This document shows positions 6,960 to 8,542 of a stretch of DNA of 8,542 bases, in pieces. Location: the NCBI GenBank assembly GCA_021813065.1, contig JAKALZ010000066.1, forward strand, positions 1 through 8,542. Reading direction: 5' to 3'. Positions within the stretch are counted from its first letter, which is position 1, and every line of letters begins with the position of its first letter. Source of the stretch: a bacterium. Lineage in GTDB: Bacteria; Spirochaetota; Spirochaetia; Treponematales; Rectinemataceae. The translations under genes were made by a program, and so were the position numbers. The notes beneath the pieces are model-generated. The model made no database searches and had not been told where the DNA came from. It saw nothing but the letters and a program-made list of their open reading frames with translations.

Positions 6960-7076
6960 GATGTTGGGGTTAGGAAGGAAACAATAATGCAAAAGTTGAG
7001 CCCTTTCATACGTCGCGAGGGGGGCACTCAAAGGCGGTAGCAGGGCGTGCCCATATCTGGGCTTTGCGCAGGCGCG
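6919..7076 (+). repeat. Direct repeat, copy 2 (158 bp)
   Basis: Second copy of the element at 5220-5379, same strand, about 91% identical by hand alignment. It starts 46 bases after the ATPase stop and ends 58 bases before the methyltransferase gene. The hairpin GCCCA-TATC-TGGGC is fully conserved (7049-7062) and is the only plausible stop structure downstream of the ATPase, though it is short. Differences cluster in the first 100 bases (12 changes) against two in the last 58, so the hairpin half appears more constrained or more recently homogenised. Confidence 0.85.
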
Positions 7077-7134
7077 TACGCCCTGCGGTCGCCCCTTTAA
7101 TCGCAAGCATAATTATGCAATAGTTCTGCGTACG
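7077..7134 (+). other. Short upstream region of the methyltransferase gene
   Basis: These 58 bases link repeat copy 2 to the methyltransferase start. The stretch holds an AT-rich patch (TTTAAT at 7096, TAATTA at 7110) that could contribute a -10 element, but no convincing -35 partner. No Shine-Dalgarno precedes the ATG. No SAM riboswitch or other methionine-responsive leader was recognised, and there is little room for one. Confidence 0.4.
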
Positions 7135-8400
7135 ATGAAAACATTCCAGCACGTGCTGCAGAGCGGGGAACCGCTGCTCTTCGACGGGGCGATGGGAACC
7201 GAGCTCTACAAGCGCGGTATTTTTATCAATAAATGCTTCGAGGAAGCGAACCTTGCCTCGCCTGAGCTGGTGCTTTCGGTGCACCGGGACTATCGCGGCG
7301 CCGGGGCCATGGCGCTCACGACCAACAGCTGGGGCGCGGGCCGATTCAAGCTGGCGAAGCACAATCTGCGGGACAGGCTTGAGGAGATCAATCGCGCGGC
7401 GGTGAGTCTCGCGCGATCGGTGGCGGGGAAAGATCTCTATGTGGCGGGCTCGGTGGGGCCGCTCGGCCCGCGCCTCGAGCCAGTCGGCGCGGTGCGTCTC
7501 GAAGAGGCGCGCGCGGCATTCCGCGAACAGATCGAGGTTCTGGCGGAAGCTGGTGCCGATGTGATCATCCTCGAGACCTTCGGCGACGCGCGGGAGGCGG
7601 CGGTGGCCCTCGAGGCCGCGCGGGAACTTTCGCGCGAGCTCCCCGTCATCGCGAGCCTCACGATCGACATGGAGGGTAATCCGCTCTTCGGGATTCGCCT
7701 CGAAGAGGCGATGGACCGTGTGATCGAGGCGGGCGCGGACGCGGTTGGCCTCAACTGTTCGGTCGGACCACAGCCGATGCTCCGGGCCGCCAAACGGATG
7801 CGTGCTCACCACGCCTCGATTCCCCTGTGTATCGAGCCGAACGCGGGCCTTCCCCGGCAGATCGAAGGGCGCATGATGTACATGTCGACGCCCGAATACT
7901 TCGCAACATACGCCAAGTACTACCTCCAGGAAGGAGTGCGGCTCGTGGGAGGATGCTGCGGCACCACGCCTGAGCATATACGAGCGATGTCTGCTTCCGT
8001 CCGTCAGTATCGAGCGATGTGCGCGGACAGCGACTTCGCGAATCCAGAGTGCGGCTCGCCTTCGATATCCTTTGTCCCGCTCGGACGTCCGCCCGCGGTC
8101 CGCCCGGCGCGTGAGCCAGTCCTCGATTCCTCGCAGCCTGAGCCTCGCCGCGTGCCCTTCGCCGAGAAATCGAGCTTCGCCGCCAAGCTCGACGCGGGAA
8201 GGCTTGTTTATGCCCTCGAGCTCGTGCCGCCCGCCGGTACCACCCTCGACTCGATCATCGAGAAAGCGAAGATTGCCAAACTGGCGGGCATCGATGCCAT
8301 CAACATTCCCGACGGGCCCCGGGCCAGCTCGAGAATCAGCACCCTCGTCACCGCCATCATGATCGAGCAGAAAACGGGCCTCGAGACCATTCTCCATTTT
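7135..8400 (+). CDS. Bifunctional homocysteine S-methyltransferase / methylenetetrahydrofolate reductase, truncated at a junction
   Basis: The protein starts MKTFQHVLQSGEPLLFDGAM, typical of this family. The N-terminal homocysteine methyltransferase domain (1 to about 290) has the zinc ligands expected of the barrel: C208 in GLNCS and C274/C275 in GGCCGT. After a Pro/Arg-rich linker (about 300-350) an MTHFR domain begins (YALELVPPAGTT, then GIDAINIPDGPRASSRIS, then GLETILHF at 415-422). This would transfer a methyl group to homocysteine to make methionine and reduce methylene-THF, as in YitJ-type fusions, which are about 610 residues. Here family-like sequence stops after residue 422. The frame stays open to 8542, but the last 47 codons are the antisense of a biotin-carrier gene. 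The FAD/NADH domain is therefore mostly lost. ATG 7135 has no Shine-Dalgarno. A fuller copy may exist in the true genome. Confidence 0.9.
8389..8400. other. Recombination or chimera junction at 12-base microhomology
   Basis: ATTCTCCATTTT encodes ILHF, expected next in the MTHFR domain on plus, and KMEN, expected next in the biotinyl domain on minus. To the left only the plus frame looks like its family. To the right only the minus frame does. The two genes are therefore joined head-on, both broken at this shared word. An inverted join at a short microhomology is typical of strand-switch amplification chimeras and assembly errors, and also of real inversions. Confidence 0.85.
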
Positions 8401-8542
8401 CATGGCCTCCAAGAGCACGACCACGTCGCCGGCCTTCACGGCGTCGCCAGGCTTCACCAAGTAGTCGACGACCATGCCCGGCATGGGCGCGAGGAGCGCG
8501 CCCTTGGCAGCCTGCGGCGCCGTGGGCGCCGACATCGGCTGG
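8389..8542 (-). CDS. Biotin carboxyl carrier (biotinyl) domain fragment
   Basis: Reading minus from the window edge, the frame gives a Pro/Ala linker, then LLAPMPGMVVDYLVKPGDAV and VVVLLEAMKMEN. This is the first half of a biotinyl domain, with the biotin-accepting Lys in the AMKM motif (codon 8400-8398). Such domains carry CO2 in biotin-dependent carboxylases or in Na+-pumping decarboxylases such as the oxaloacetate, methylmalonyl-CoA or glutaconyl-CoA types. The upstream linker favours a decarboxylase or pyruvate-carboxylase-like subunit, but this cannot be settled. After KMEN the expected second half (EI..P..G.V) is absent, and the frame continues into antisense of the MTHFR domain. The ATG at 8535 may be internal, so both ends are considered incomplete. 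Confidence 0.85.

Noticed and set aside
5220..7076. A composite transposon flanked by insertion sequences
   Set aside because: The repeats are only about 160 bp, encode no transposase, lack terminal inverted repeats and show no target-site duplication by eye.
7006..8535. A 509-codon open frame on the minus strand that begins with a biotinyl domain
   Set aside because: Only the first 49 codons (8535-8389) resemble a protein family. The rest is antisense of the methyltransferase/MTHFR gene and of repeat copy 2, with His/Arg-rich low-quality sequence.

Overview
The window looks like a GC-rich bacterial chromosome fragment, probably from an anaerobe and possibly a spirochaete. The taxon call is inference. 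It rests on a periplasmic adaptor without an alpha-hairpin (as in Borrelia BesA), a PII-like gene inside the RND operon, an AAA+/DUF4143 ATPase, and a fused homocysteine methyltransferase/methylenetetrahydrofolate reductase. No rRNA, tRNA, CRISPR array or transposase was seen.

Left part (1-4943, minus strand): a compact tripartite efflux operon, transcribed right to left. The order is membrane fusion (adaptor) protein, RND inner-membrane permease, a 99-residue PII-like protein, then a TolC-type outer-membrane channel cut by the window start. The first three genes overlap (ATGA, then 14 bp), which suggests translational coupling. The adaptor bridges permease and channel. The PII-like protein may sense or regulate, but no ligand can be read from the sequence.

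Middle (4944-7134): a long non-coding stretch carries the operon leader, an AT-rich block with four exact ATAACAAA octamers about one helical turn apart over a minus-strand TATAAT, and the first copy of a roughly 160 bp repeat. A protein-like remnant and a promoter that may give a leaderless mRNA follow. Then comes an AAA_14/DUF4143 ATPase gene (5578-6873) and the second copy of the repeat (about 91% identical by hand alignment, same orientation). The ATPase therefore sits in a 1.7 kb segment bounded by direct repeats and looks less GC-rich than its neighbours.

Right part (7135-8542): a bifunctional homocysteine S-methyltransferase/MTHFR gene on the plus strand reads normally for about 422 codons. 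At 8389-8400 it switches abruptly to a biotin-carrier domain encoded on the minus strand. The 12 bases at the switch are sensible in both proteins (ILHF on plus, KMEN on minus). This marks a recombination or chimera junction at a short microhomology: a true inversion, or an amplification/assembly artefact near a contig end.
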